This document shows, piece by piece, positions 45,909 to 54,652 of a DNA stretch of 64,000 nucleotides. The notes beneath the pieces were generated by a model. That model had not been told where the DNA came from. It worked only from the letters and a program-made list of their open reading frames with translations, and ran no database searches. Made by a program: the position numbers and the translations under genes. The DNA comes from JALYRV01 sp036675475 (lineage in GTDB: Bacteria; Acidobacteriota; Vicinamibacteria; Vicinamibacterales; SCN-69-37), in NCBI GenBank assembly GCA_036675475.1, contig JAKFEY010000002.1:1-64000 (forward strand), written 5' to 3'. How positions within the stretch are numbered: position 1 is the first letter of the stretch; the number at the start of each line of letters is the position of its first letter.

Positions 45909-46940
45909 GTGGTCACCCGAATCGCCGTTGACGCGATGGGCGGCGATCTGGCGCCGCGCACGGTCGTTGACGGCGCGGTGCTGGCGGCGCGGCGGCTCGA
46001 CGCGGGCGTGACGCTCGTGGGCGACGAGGCGGCGATCGAGCGCGAGCTCGAGCGGCACCTCGATCGCGCGGCGCTCGACCTGACGGTGGTGCACACGCCC
46101 GACCGCGTGGCGATGGACGAGTCGCCGATGCAGGCGCTCAGACGCAAGCCGCGGGCCTCGGTGAAGGTGGCGGCGGAGCTGGTCGCGGCCGGCGAGGCGG
46201 CGGCGCTCTTCAGCGCCGGGCATACCGGCGCGACGGTGATGGCGGCGCATGGCGCGTTCGGCATGTTGCCGGGGATCGATCGGCCGGCGCTGGCGGCCAC
46301 GCTGCCGGCGCAGGGCGCGCGGCGCGACGGCTCGCCGTCACGCGGCGTGATCCTGCTCGACTCGGGCGCCAGCGTCGAATGCCGGCCCCAGCACCTGGTG
46401 CAGTTCGCGCTGATGGGCGCGGCGTTCGCGCGCGCGGCCCTCGACGTGGCGAACCCGCGGGTGGGCCTGCTGTCGATTGGCGAGGAAGCGGGGAAGGGCA
46501 ACGAGCTGACGCGCGAGGCGCACCAGCTGCTGCTGGCGGCCCCGGTGGCGTTTGCCGGCAACATCGAGGCGGGCGAGCTCTATTCGGGATCGGCCGACGT
46601 GGTCGTCTGCGACGGGTTTACGGGCAACATCGCGCTGAAAGTGAGCGAAGGGCTCGTCGAGACGGTTGAAGGGATGCTGCGCGAGGAATTGTCGCAGACG
46701 CTCGGCACGCGGCTTGGATGGCTGCTGTCGCGGCGCGCGTTTCGCAATTTCCGGCGCCGGGTCGACTACGCCGAATATGGCGGCGCGCCGCTGCTGGGCG
46801 TGGCGGGCCTGACCGTGGTGGGACATGGACGCTCGTCGGCCAAGGCCGTGCGCAGCGCGATTCTGATGGCGGCCCGGTTGGCCTCCGCGGGATTCATCGA
46901 GAAGCTGAAGGTGGAGGCGAGTGCCCGACAGGCGTCCTGA
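45909..46940 (+). CDS. plsX: Phosphate acyltransferase PlsX
   Basis: PlsX makes acyl-phosphate from acyl-ACP for phospholipid synthesis. The 343-residue protein starts TRIAVDAMGGDLAPRTVVDGA and contains LFSAGHTGATVMAAHGAFG, VGLLSIGEEAGKGNELTREA and DVVVCDGFTGNIALKVSEGLVE, all characteristic. The GTG start abuts rpmF. fabH and fabD, which commonly follow plsX, are missing here. Confidence 0.96.
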   Translation: MVTRIAVDAMGGDLAPRTVVDGAVLAARRLDAGVTLVGDEAAIERELERHLDRAALDLTVVHTPDRVAMDESPMQALRRKPRASVKVAAELVAAGEAAALFSAGHTGATVMAAHGAFGMLPGIDRPALAATLPAQGARRDGSPSRGVILLDSGASVECRPQHLVQFALMGAAFARAALDVANPRVGLLSIGEEAGKGNELTREAHQLLLAAPVAFAGNIEAGELYSGSADVVVCDGFTGNIALKVSEGLVETVEGMLREELSQTLGTRLGWLLSRRAFRNFRRRVDYAEYGGAPLLGVAGLTVVGHGRSSAKAVRSAILMAARLASAGFIEKLKVEASARQAS

Positions 46941-47682
46941 CAGCGGGTTGATGCTGACCGATCGCGTGGCGATCGTGACCGGCGCGTCGCGCGGCATCGG
47001 GCGCGCGGTGGCGATGATGCTGGCCTCGCGCGGCGCGCACGTGATTGCGGCGGCCCGCGGCGACAACGCGCGCGAGACGGCCGACGCCATTGCGGCGGCC
47101 GGCGGCACGGTCACGGCCGTGAGCGTCGACGTGACGGACGCGGCCGCGGTGGACGGCATGGTTGCGGCGGCTCAGCAGGCCGGCGGTGTGGACATTCTCG
47201 TCAACAATGCCGGCATTACGCGCGATCAGCTTATGCTTCGTATGAAGCGTGAGGACTGGGACGCCGTGCTGGCCACCAACCTCACGGCGGCGTTCACGAC
47301 GTCGCAGGCCGTGCTGCGGCCCATGATCAAGCAGCGGCGCGGGCGCATCGTGAACATCACCTCGGTGGTGGGGCAGTCGGGCAACGCGGGCCAGGCGAAC
47401 TATGCGGCCTCGAAAGCGGGGCTGATCGGGTTCACCAAGGCGCTGGCGCAGGAAGTGGCGTCGCGCAACGTCACGGTGAACGCGGTGGCGCCGGGCCTGA
47501 TCGAGACGGACATGACGCGCGCGATTGCCGGCGGCGCGCATCAGGCCTGGGCGGAGAAGATTCCCCTGGGCCGGCTGGGGACGCCGGACGACATCGCCGC
47601 GGCAGTGTGCTTTCTTGCCTCGGACGAGGCAGCGTATATTACGGGACACGTGCTCGCCGTCAACGGCGGCATGTACATGTAG
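46921..47682 (+). CDS. fabG: 3-oxoacyl-ACP reductase FabG
   Basis: FabG reduces 3-oxoacyl-ACP with NADPH. The 253-residue SDR has AIVTGASRGIGRAVA, VNNAGITRDQLMLRM, and the catalytic Ser-Tyr-Lys in NITSVVGQSGNAGQANYAASKAG. APGLIETDMT and the C-terminal YITGHVLAVNGGMYM are typical. GTG 46921 overlaps plsX by 20 bases; ATG 46951 (MLTDRVAIVTG) is an alternative start. Confidence 0.95.
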   Translation: MPDRRPDSGLMLTDRVAIVTGASRGIGRAVAMMLASRGAHVIAAARGDNARETADAIAAAGGTVTAVSVDVTDAAAVDGMVAAAQQAGGVDILVNNAGITRDQLMLRMKREDWDAVLATNLTAAFTTSQAVLRPMIKQRRGRIVNITSVVGQSGNAGQANYAASKAGLIGFTKALAQEVASRNVTVNAVAPGLIETDMTRAIAGGAHQAWAEKIPLGRLGTPDDIAAAVCFLASDEAAYITGHVLAVNGGMYM

Positions 47683-47693
47683 GGGGAGATGAC

Positions 47694-47936
47694 ATGGCGG
47701 TAGCGGACAAGGTCAAGAGCATCATCGTCGAGCAGCTCGGCGTGGACGAAGAAGAAGTCACGCCGGATGCGTCGTTTGTCGACGATCTCGGCGCGGATTC
47801 TCTGGACACCGTCGAGCTGGTGATGGCGTTCGAAGAGGAGTTCGGCATCGAAATTCCGGACGAGGACGCCGAGAAGATCACCCGCGTGAAGGAAGCCGTC
47901 GAGTACATCGAGGCGCACGCGAAGAACAAGAAGTAG
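47694..47936 (+). CDS. acpP: Acyl carrier protein
   Basis: The 80-residue acidic four-helix protein carries the growing acyl chain on 4'-phosphopantetheine. The attachment Ser is in DDLGADSLDTVELVMAFEEE. It ends EAVEYIEAHAKNKK. A strong Shine-Dalgarno AGGGGGAG precedes the ATG. It stands between fabG and fabF as usual. Confidence 0.97.
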   Translation: MAVADKVKSIIVEQLGVDEEEVTPDASFVDDLGADSLDTVELVMAFEEEFGIEIPDEDAEKITRVKEAVEYIEAHAKNKK

Positions 47937-47958
47937 CCCGGCTCGCGGAATCGCATTG

Positions 47959-49200
47959 ATGTCCAGGCGAGTTGTTCTGACCGGCGTCGGGCTCGTGAGC
48001 CCGCTCGGCGTCGGCACGCGGGCCAATTGGGAGGCGCTGCTGGCGGGCCGCAGCGGTATCGGCCCCATCACGCGCTTCGATGCGTCGCAGTTCGCGGCGC
48101 GCATCGCCGGCGAGGTGAAGGGCTTCGATCCGCTGCAGTTCATGGAGAAGAAAGATGTCAAGAAGATGGACATCTTCATCCAGTTCGCGGTGGCGGCCTC
48201 GCAGTTTGCCATGGATGATGCCGGGCTGACCGTCACGCCCGACATCGCCGATCACGTCGGCGTGTTCATCGCGTCGGGCATCGGCGGCTTCACGACCATC
48301 GAGCGCGAGCACCACGAGCTGATCAAGGGCGGCCCGCGCCGCATTTCTCCGTTCTTCATCCCCGCGTCCATCATCAATCTCGCGGCCGGGCAGGTGTCGA
48401 TCCGCTTCGGCGCGCGCGGCCCGAACCTGGCCACGTGCACGGCCTGCACGGCGTCGGCGCACGCGGTGGGCGAGGCCTACGAAATCATCAAGCGCGGCGA
48501 CGCCGACGTGATGATCGCCGGCGGATCCGAGGCGGCCATCACCGAGATGGGCGTGGGCGGCTTCGCGGCCATGCGCGCGCTGTCGACGCGCAACGACGAA
48601 CCCGAGCGCGCCAGCCGGCCGTTCGACAAGGACCGCGACGGCTTCGTCATGGGCGAAGGATCCGGCATCGTCATTCTCGAGGAGCTCGAGATGGCGAAAA
48701 CGCGCGGCGCCACGATCTACGCGGAGCTGGTGGGCTACGGCCTGACTTCCGACGCGTACCACCTGACCGGCCAGCCCGAAGAGGCGCATGGCGCCGTGCG
48801 ATCGATGCGCATGGCCATCCGCAAGGCGGGCATCGACGCGGGGCAGATCGATTACATCAACGCGCACGGCACCTCGACGCCGATCAACGACCCCACCGAG
48901 ACGCTGGCGGTCAAGACGGTGATGGGCGACCACGCGACACAGGTGGCGATGTCGTCGACCAAGTCGATGACCGGGCACCTGCTCGGCGCCGCCGGCGGCC
49001 TCGAGGCGGGCATCGTCGCGCTGGCGGTAAAACATCAGATCGCGCCGCCGACCATCAACCTCGAGCATCCGGACGAGCTCTGCGACCTGGATTACGTGCC
49101 CAATGCGAGCCGCGCGATGAAGATCGACTACGCGCTGTCGAACTCCTTCGGCTTCGGCGGCACCAACGGCACCCTGTTGCTGAAGAAGTACGACGCATGA
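47959..49200 (+). CDS. fabF: 3-oxoacyl-ACP synthase II FabF
   Basis: FabF elongates acyl-ACP with malonyl-ACP. The 413-residue enzyme has the catalytic Cys in CTACTASAHAVGEAYE, His in YINAHGTSTPINDPTET and His in STKSMTGHLLGAAGG, and ends NSFGFGGTNGTLLLKKY. ATG 47959 is preferred over the adjacent TTG 47956. It overlaps etfB by 4 bases, joining fatty acid synthesis to the electron transfer genes. Confidence 0.96.
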   Translation: MSRRVVLTGVGLVSPLGVGTRANWEALLAGRSGIGPITRFDASQFAARIAGEVKGFDPLQFMEKKDVKKMDIFIQFAVAASQFAMDDAGLTVTPDIADHVGVFIASGIGGFTTIEREHHELIKGGPRRISPFFIPASIINLAAGQVSIRFGARGPNLATCTACTASAHAVGEAYEIIKRGDADVMIAGGSEAAITEMGVGGFAAMRALSTRNDEPERASRPFDKDRDGFVMGEGSGIVILEELEMAKTRGATIYAELVGYGLTSDAYHLTGQPEEAHGAVRSMRMAIRKAGIDAGQIDYINAHGTSTPINDPTETLAVKTVMGDHATQVAMSSTKSMTGHLLGAAGGLEAGIVALAVKHQIAPPTINLEHPDELCDLDYVPNASRAMKIDYALSNSFGFGGTNGTLLLKKYDA

Positions 49201-49958
49201 AAATCGCCGTGTGCATCAAGCAGGTCGTCACGCGCGAGTGGCAGTTGCGCGTCAATGACAACAAGACCTGGATTCGCGATCAGGACGCGAGCTGGGAGCC
49301 CAACGAGCCCGACGCCTATGCGCTCGAGGAGGCGCTGCGCCTCAAGGAGAAGCACGGCGGCGAAGTGATCGTGGTGTCGGCCGGGCCGGCGCGCGTGCAG
49401 CAGGCGATTCGCGACGCGCTCGCGCGCGGCGCCGACCGCGCGCTGCACATCGAAGACGACCACCTCGCGGTGGCTGACGCGTTCGGCGTGGCCGGCGCGC
49501 TGGCGGCGGCGTTGAAGGATGAGCAGGTGGACCTGGTGCTCACGGGCCTGCAGTCCGACGATCAGGGCTTCGCGTCGGTCGGCGTGATTCTGGCCGAGAA
49601 GCTGGGCCTGCCGCACGCGACCATCATCATGGAGGTGGAGGCGACCGGACCCGCGCTGCGCGTGAAGCGCGAGCTCGAGGCCGGCTGGTTCCAGTGGGTG
49701 TCCATGCCGCTGCCCGCGGTGCTGACGATTCAGAGCGGCATCAATCAGCTGCGGTACGCCACGCTCAAGGGCATCATGGCGGCCAAGAAGAAGGAAATCA
49801 GGAAGATCGCGTCGCCCGGCGCCGGCGAAGGCAAGCAGGAAGTCGTCAGCGTGTACTTTCCCGAGAAGGGCAAGAAGACGCAGATGATTCCGGGCAGCCC
49901 GGCCGAAGCCGCCGCGGAGCTCGTCAAGAAGCTGCGCGAGGACGCCCGTGTTATCTAG
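49197..49958 (+). CDS. etfB: Electron transfer flavoprotein beta subunit
   Basis: EtfB is the small ETF subunit that accepts electrons from acyl-CoA dehydrogenases. The 253-residue protein starts MKIAVCIKQVV and has NEPDAYALEEALRLKE, DLVLTGLQSDDQG, and the recognition-loop region LPAVLTIQSGINQLRYATLKGIM that contacts dehydrogenases. The alpha subunit follows after a GCCTGGG word array. The ATG overlaps fabF (ATGA). Confidence 0.95.
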   Translation: MKIAVCIKQVVTREWQLRVNDNKTWIRDQDASWEPNEPDAYALEEALRLKEKHGGEVIVVSAGPARVQQAIRDALARGADRALHIEDDHLAVADAFGVAGALAAALKDEQVDLVLTGLQSDDQGFASVGVILAEKLGLPHATIIMEVEATGPALRVKRELEAGWFQWVSMPLPAVLTIQSGINQLRYATLKGIMAAKKKEIRKIASPGAGEGKQEVVSVYFPEKGKKTQMIPGSPAEAAAELVKKLREDARVI

Positions 49959-49992
49959 ATTAGCCGCGAGGGCCTCGGCCCGAGTGGCTCAT

Positions 49993-50025
49993 GCCTGTGG
50001 CCTGGGGCCTGGGGCCTGGAGCCTG
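49993..50025 (+). repeat. Direct word array (GCCTGGG) between etfB and etfA
   Basis: Four and a half 7-base words (GCCTGTG, GCCTGGG, GCCTGGG, GCCTGGA, GCCTG) end 2 bases before the etfA ATG. A GC-rich imperfect palindrome (about 49964-49987, GCCGCGAGGGCC / GGCCCGAGTGGC) precedes it. Confidence 0.85.
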
Positions 50026-50027
50026 TC

Positions 50028-50984
50028 ATGATTCTGGTCGTTGCGGAACAGCGCGAGGGCGCGCTCAATCGGGCGAGCTGGGAAGCCATTGCGGCCGCGC
50101 AGGCCGTGGGCGAGCCCGTCACGGGTGTCGTCGTGGGCGCGGGCGTCGCCGGCGCGGCGCAGGAGCTCGCGGCGGCCGATGTCGCCGAAGTGATCGCGCT
50201 CGAGCACGACGCGCTCGGCATGTACACGCCCGACGGCTTCGTCGCCGCGCTCGAGGCACTGGTCGCGGCCGAGCAGCCGTCGCTCGTGTTCTTCGCGCAC
50301 ACCTATCAGACGCGCGATTTCGCGCCGAAACTTGCCGCCCGCCTCGATCGCGCGCTCATCGTCGACGTCACGGGCGTCAAGGGCAGCGGCGCGGATCGGC
50401 TGTACGTGCGGCCGGTGTTCCAGGGCAAGCTCACGGCCGACGTGCGCGCCACGGGCCCGGCGCCGCACCTGATCTCGTTCCAGATTGGCGCCTATCGCGG
50501 CGACGCCGTGAAGAAGGGCAGCGGCGCGCCGGTGCGCCGCGTGGCCGCCGCGATCGACGCGCCGGCGATCCGGCAGAAGCCGGAAGCGCCGTTCAAGGAA
50601 GCGAAGCAGGCCGTGGATCTGTCGCAGGCCGAGCGGATCGTCGCCGTCGGGCGCGGCATCAAGGGGCAGGAGCATCTCGCCGTGGCCGAAGGGCTCGCGA
50701 CAGCGCTCGGCGCCGAAATCGCCGCGTCGCGCCCCATCTGCGACAACGGCTGGCTGCCGATGGACCGGCAGATCGGCAGCTCGGGCCAGACTGTCGCGCC
50801 GAAGCTCTACGTCGCGCTCGGCATCTCCGGCGCGATTCAGCATCTGGTCGGCATGAAGGGATCGCGCACCATCGTCGCCATCAACAAGGATCCGGAAGCG
50901 CCGATCTTCGAGGTGGCCGACTACGGCATTGCCGGCGATCTGTTCGAGGTCGTGCCGGCGCTGGTCGCGGAGCTCCAGAAGTAG
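50028..50984 (+). CDS. etfA: Electron transfer flavoprotein alpha subunit
   Basis: EtfA binds FAD and hands electrons to the quinone oxidoreductase. The 318-residue protein starts MILVVAEQREGALNRASWEAI. The C-terminal FAD domain has RIVAVGRGIKGQEHLAVAEGLA, GWLPMDRQIGSSGQTVAPKLYVALGISGAIQH and AINKDPEAPIFEVADYGIAGDLFEVVPAL, which is diagnostic. etfD follows directly after the stop. Confidence 0.96.
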   Translation: MILVVAEQREGALNRASWEAIAAAQAVGEPVTGVVVGAGVAGAAQELAAADVAEVIALEHDALGMYTPDGFVAALEALVAAEQPSLVFFAHTYQTRDFAPKLAARLDRALIVDVTGVKGSGADRLYVRPVFQGKLTADVRATGPAPHLISFQIGAYRGDAVKKGSGAPVRRVAAAIDAPAIRQKPEAPFKEAKQAVDLSQAERIVAVGRGIKGQEHLAVAEGLATALGAEIAASRPICDNGWLPMDRQIGSSGQTVAPKLYVALGISGAIQHLVGMKGSRTIVAINKDPEAPIFEVADYGIAGDLFEVVPALVAELQK

Positions 50985-52646
50985 ATGCGTGAAACCCTCG
51001 ACGTCGACATTCTGATCGTCGGCGGCGGGCCGGCGGGGATGTCGGCGGCGCTGCGGCTCTCGCAGCTGCAGCAGCAGACGGGCGGCGAGCCGCTCGCGAT
51101 TGCCGTGCTCGACAAGGCGCGCGAGGCCGGCGCGCACATGCTGTCGGGCGCCGTGCTCGATCCGTCCGCGCTCAGGCAGCTCATTCCCGACTTCGAGGCC
51201 AAGGGCGCGCCGCTGGCCTCGCCCGTGCTGCGCGACGAAGTGTACTTCCTCACCGAGTCCTCGAAACTCAAGTTCCCGATCACGCCGCCGCCGATGAACA
51301 ATCACGGCAACTACATCATCTCGCTCAGCAAGTTCGTGAAGTGGCTGGGCGCGGAGGTGGAGGCCGCGGGCGTCGATGTCTTCGCGGGCTTCGCGGCGTC
51401 GGAAGTGCTCTACGACGGCGCCACCGTGGTGGGCGTGCGCACGGGCGATCGCGGCGTGGGCCGGCACGGCGAGAAGAAGGCGACCTTCGAGCCGGGCGTC
51501 GACATCCGCGCGAAGGTCACCATCTTCTGCGACGGCGTGCGCGGCAATCTCACGAAGTCGCTGATCCGCGCGCTGGCGCTCGACGAGGGCCGGCAGCCGC
51601 AGATGTACGCCATCGGCATCAAGGAGCTGTGGGAGGTGCCGAGCGGCCGTCTCAAGGCCGGCACCGTCATTCACACGATGGGCTACCCGCTGCGCCAGGA
51701 GGAATTCGGCGGCATGTTCCTCTATGCGCTCGAAGACGGCCTCGTGTCGACCGGGCTGGTGACGGGTCTCGACTACAAGGACCCGATGTTCGATCCGCAT
51801 CTGGCCTTCCAGCGCGCGAAGCAGCATGCGCTGTTCGCGGACATCCTGCAGGGCGGCACGCTCGTGCGCTACGGCGCGAAGGCGCTGCCCGAAGGCGGCT
51901 GGCACACGGTGCCGCGCGTGCACATGGACGGCGCGCTGATCGCGGGCGACGCGGGCGCCTTCGTCAACTCGATGCGCCTGAAGGGCATTCACCTGGCGAT
52001 GCGCACGGGCATGCTCGCGGCCGAGACGGCGTTCGATGCCGTGCGCGCCGGCGACGTGTCGGCAGGGAAGCTGGCCGCGTATCAGCAGAAGATTGATGCG
52101 AGCGAGGTGCGCACCGAGCTCTATCCGGTGCGCAACGTGCACCAGTCGTTCGAACACGGCCTGCTGCCCGGCCTGATGTACTCGGGCCTGTCGCTCGTCA
52201 CCAACGGCTGGTGGGTGAACGATCCGATGCCCTCGCATCCCGGCTACGAGCGGATGCAGACGCTGGCCGGCTACTACGGCGCCGCGACGCCCGATCCCGA
52301 CACGCCGGTGCGTCCGGTGAAGATCGACCGCGCGCTCACGTTCGACAAGCTCACCAACGTGCACTACTCGGGCACGCGCCACGCCGAAGATCAGCCGTCG
52401 CACCTCATCGTGCACGACACGGACATCTGCCGCACGCGCTGCCGCGAGGAGTACGGCAACCCCTGCACGAAATTCTGCCCGGCCAACGTCTACGAGATGG
52501 TGGACGATGGGCAGAAGGGGAAGAAGCTGCAGATCAACGCGTCGAACTGCGTGCACTGCAAGACGTGCGACATCATGGATCCCTACCAGGTGATCGACTG
52601 GGTGCCGCCCGAAGGCGGCGAAGGACCCTCCTACGAAGGAATGTAG
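50985..52646 (+). CDS. ETF-quinone oxidoreductase
   Basis: This membrane-associated enzyme passes electrons from ETF to the quinone pool, here menaquinone. The 553 residues begin with FAD-binding DILIVGGGPAGMSAALRL. Middle motifs are VTIFCDGVRGNLTKSLI and ALIAGDAGAFVNSMRLKGIHLAM. The C-terminal iron-sulfur part has CRTRCREEYGNPCTKFCPA and NCVHCKTCDIMDPYQVIDW. The complete etfB-etfA-ETF-QO set supplies the exit for the acyl-CoA dehydrogenase at 9044. Confidence 0.95.
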   Translation: MRETLDVDILIVGGGPAGMSAALRLSQLQQQTGGEPLAIAVLDKAREAGAHMLSGAVLDPSALRQLIPDFEAKGAPLASPVLRDEVYFLTESSKLKFPITPPPMNNHGNYIISLSKFVKWLGAEVEAAGVDVFAGFAASEVLYDGATVVGVRTGDRGVGRHGEKKATFEPGVDIRAKVTIFCDGVRGNLTKSLIRALALDEGRQPQMYAIGIKELWEVPSGRLKAGTVIHTMGYPLRQEEFGGMFLYALEDGLVSTGLVTGLDYKDPMFDPHLAFQRAKQHALFADILQGGTLVRYGAKALPEGGWHTVPRVHMDGALIAGDAGAFVNSMRLKGIHLAMRTGMLAAETAFDAVRAGDVSAGKLAAYQQKIDASEVRTELYPVRNVHQSFEHGLLPGLMYSGLSLVTNGWWVNDPMPSHPGYERMQTLAGYYGAATPDPDTPVRPVKIDRALTFDKLTNVHYSGTRHAEDQPSHLIVHDTDICRTRCREEYGNPCTKFCPANVYEMVDDGQKGKKLQINASNCVHCKTCDIMDPYQVIDWVPPEGGEGPSYEGM

Positions 52647-53312
52647 GTGTTGAGTCGCGGCGACCGGCTCAAGGCCGCGGCAATAGCGGCGTTCGCCGCT
52701 CCGGTCGTCGGCGCGCTGGGGCGCACGTATCGCTGGGTTGAAGACGGCGCCGAACATCTGAAGGCGCTCGACGCTGCGGGCACCGCGCCCATCCTCGCCT
52801 TGTGGCACGGCCGCATTCTTCCCGCCACCCTCTACTTCCGCGATCGCGGCGTCGTCGCGATGACCTCGCAGAACTTCGACGGCGAATGGATCGCGCGGCT
52901 GATGCGGCGGTTCGGATACGCGCAGGCGCGCGGATCGACGTCGCGCGGCGGATCGCGCGCATTGATCGCGATGAAGCGCGCGATCGACGAGGGCCGCACC
53001 GTGGCGTTCACGGTGGACGGACCGCGCGGGCCCGCGAAGGTGGCGCAGCCGGGCGCGGTGTGGCTCGCCGGCGCGACAGGCCATCCGATTCTGCCGTTCC
53101 ACATCGAGGCCTCGTCGCACTGGACGGCCCGCAGCTGGGACGCCACGCAGGTGCCGAAGCCGCGCGCGACGTTGGCGATCGCGATCGGCGCGCCGCTGCA
53201 CGTGCCGCCGGAGCTGGACGCACAGGCGCTCGAAGCACATCGAGAGGCGTTGCAGGCGGCGCTTTCCGGCCTGGAAATGCGCGCATTGCAGATTCTGCAA
53301 CACCCACATTGA
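52647..53312 (+). CDS. DUF374 lysophospholipid acyltransferase-like protein
   Basis: The 221-residue protein belongs to the DUF374 branch of the LPLAT superfamily. PILALWHGRILPA carries the conserved His, and FTVDGPRGPAKVAQPGAVWLA is the family hallmark. An N-terminal hydrophobic segment may anchor it to the inner membrane. In the family some members transfer acyl chains in lipid A or lipoprotein assembly; the acceptor is unknown here. The GTG start abuts the previous stop. Confidence 0.87.
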   Translation: MLSRGDRLKAAAIAAFAAPVVGALGRTYRWVEDGAEHLKALDAAGTAPILALWHGRILPATLYFRDRGVVAMTSQNFDGEWIARLMRRFGYAQARGSTSRGGSRALIAMKRAIDEGRTVAFTVDGPRGPAKVAQPGAVWLAGATGHPILPFHIEASSHWTARSWDATQVPKPRATLAIAIGAPLHVPPELDAQALEAHREALQAALSGLEMRALQILQHPH

Positions 53313-53337
53313 CCCGCTAAAGGTGCTGCTTTATTCT
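53309..53337 (+). promoter_or_regulatory. Promoter of the response-regulator gene
   Basis: TTGACC (53309-53314) and TATTCT (53332-53337) are separated by 17 bases. The -35 overlaps the stop codon of the acyltransferase gene. The start would be near 53344, about 22 bases before ATG 53366. Confidence 0.65.
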
Positions 53338-53365
53338 CTGGAAGAACTTTAGGTTCCAGAGACAT

Positions 53366-54247
53366 ATGCGCCATGCTGTGTCGTTCGGCTTCGGGCCGTC
53401 AGGCGCGCGTTCGGGATCGCTGGTGGTGTGCGAGCCCGACGAGTACTTCGTTCCTCATTTCAATCCCCGTGTGCTGCTGGTCGACGATGATGTGGCGTCG
53501 CTCGAGACGTGGGCGCTGCTGCTGGCGGATGCGGGGGTGCGGGTGCAGGTGGCGCCTGGCGCTGATGCGTGCCTGCGCGCGCTGGGCGAGAGCGCGTATG
53601 ATCTGGTCGTCATCGACCTGCGGCTGGGCGGCGACAATGGCCTCGACGTCATGCGGCGGCTGCGCGCGCGTGGCGATCTGACGCCGTTCATTCTGGCCAC
53701 CGGGCACGCGTCGGTGTCGGTGACGGTGGAGGCCATGCGGCTGGGCGCGCGTACCGTGCTCGAGAAGCCGCTGATTGGCGACGATTTCCTGGCGCCGGTG
53801 CTGCGCGAATTGCGGGCGATGGATGCGGCCGCGCGCGCGCCGGTGGATCCGGGTGCGGGGTTGTCGGCGGGGCATCGCTGGGCGCGCTATGTGCTCGACG
53901 CGTCGCGCGCGGCCGACGACCCGCGGACGCTGGCCGACTGGGCACGTGCGGCGGGCACGAGCCGGTCGGCGCTGATTGAAGTGTGCGCGCGGCTCGACAT
54001 CAATCCGCGCGACGCGCGGGATCTTGCGCGCGTGCTGCGCCTCGTGCGCCGTGTGTCGGAGCGCTGGGATCCGGAGGCGTCGCTCGACGTCGCCGATCGC
54101 CGCACCCTTCGCCGTCTTCTTGTTCGTGCCGGGCTTGGCGCCACTCCCCAGGGCGCCCGGCCCACGCCGGAGCAGTTTCTCGCGATGCAGCGGTTCGTTC
54201 CCCAGACGAACGCGGCGCTCGCGATACTCCGGCAGCTGGTGGGGTAG
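53366..54247 (+). CDS. Response regulator with AraC-like helix-turn-helix
   Basis: The 293-residue protein has a receiver domain at about 33-145 (RVLLVDDDVASLETW acidic pocket, phosphorylated Asp in LVVIDLRLGG, Thr in ILATGHASV, Lys in VLEKPL). A C-terminal region (about 185-235, TLADWARAAGTSRSALIEVC) resembles an AraC-type helix-turn-helix. The first 30 residues before the receiver are unusual and the start may be later. No histidine kinase gene is adjacent, so it is an orphan. It has its own promoter. Its stop TAG is part of a REP GTAG. It could control the peptide cluster downstream, but that is only position-based. Confidence 0.83.
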   Translation: MRHAVSFGFGPSGARSGSLVVCEPDEYFVPHFNPRVLLVDDDVASLETWALLLADAGVRVQVAPGADACLRALGESAYDLVVIDLRLGGDNGLDVMRRLRARGDLTPFILATGHASVSVTVEAMRLGARTVLEKPLIGDDFLAPVLRELRAMDAAARAPVDPGAGLSAGHRWARYVLDASRAADDPRTLADWARAAGTSRSALIEVCARLDINPRDARDLARVLRLVRRVSERWDPEASLDVADRRTLRRLLVRAGLGATPQGARPTPEQFLAMQRFVPQTNAALAILRQLVG

Positions 54248-54267
54248 CGCAGGCCTTCAGGCCTGCG
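54244..54267 (+). repeat. REP palindrome at the response-regulator stop
   Basis: GTAG (54244-54247, whose TAG is the stop codon) precedes the perfect 20-bp palindrome CGCAGGCCTTCAGGCCTGCG (54248-54267). It is nearly identical to the copy inside lptE. Confidence 0.9.
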
Positions 54268-54367
54268 GCGGGTAGAGACTACCCCACATTTTTCCGCGCG
54301 ATTTTACGTACGAAATTACGGGCGATTTTGTCTGTGCTCAACCACGGTGGCGCCGTAGGCTCTCTGC

Positions 54368-54383
54368 GAAGCGATGACGCTTC
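54368..54383 (+). promoter_or_regulatory. Small inverted repeat in the leader of the peptide cluster
   Basis: GAAGCG-ATGA-CGCTTC (54368-54383) forms a 6-bp stem with a 4-base loop 19 bases before ATG 54403. It could be an operator or an RNA hairpin. The 54268-54402 gap is otherwise AT-richer than its surroundings and shows no clear -35/-10. Confidence 0.35.
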
Positions 54384-54402
54384 ACCCTGATGGGAGAGTG
54401 CG

Positions 54403-54630
54403 ATGAATAGAAGGAAAGTCCTGGCAGCCGTGACGCTGGCCGCGATTCTGTCATTCCCGGCCGCCACCACGGAGATCAAGGCTCTGCACGGGATGCCCGC
54501 CGCGCAGTGGACGTATTTCCTCGAAATGGACGCCGAGGAAGCGCTCATCGTCGGTGTCGGTGGAGCGGTGATGTGCAGCTTCATTCCGGGCATCGGCAGC
54601 GTCGCCTGCGGCGTCGCGGGCGCGTTCTAG
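54403..54630 (+). CDS. Small hydrophobic peptide, candidate bacteriocin-like precursor
   Basis: The 75-residue product has a basic start (MNRRK), a hydrophobic signal-like segment (residues 6-22), a polar middle (TTEIKALHGMPAAQWTYFLEMDAEE) and a glycine-rich hydrophobic C-terminus (residues about 47-75). The C-terminus holds two cysteines 12 residues apart (CSFIPGIGSVAC). GGGAGAG lies before the ATG. The family is not recognised. The next gene is SpoIIM/DUF95-like, a type found in circular bacteriocin operons, followed by ABC transporter genes, so a secreted peptide is plausible. Against this, the leader is unlike a double-glycine leader. Function is inferred from context only. Confidence 0.6.
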   Translation: MNRRKVLAAVTLAAILSFPAATTEIKALHGMPAAQWTYFLEMDAEEALIVGVGGAVMCSFIPGIGSVACGVAGAF

Positions 54631-54652
54631 CGCACATGGGAGGGAGCGCGAC

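Noticed and set aside
49989..53309. 1106-codon open frame on the - strand opposite etfA and the ETF-QO gene
   Set aside because: The + strand carries intact etfA, ETF-QO and acyltransferase genes with full motifs; the antisense product has no recognisable domain.
54403..54630. Double-glycine-leader class II bacteriocin
   Set aside because: A GG pair occurs in the C-terminal part, but the residues before it do not fit the double-glycine leader pattern and no C39 peptidase domain is in the ABC protein.
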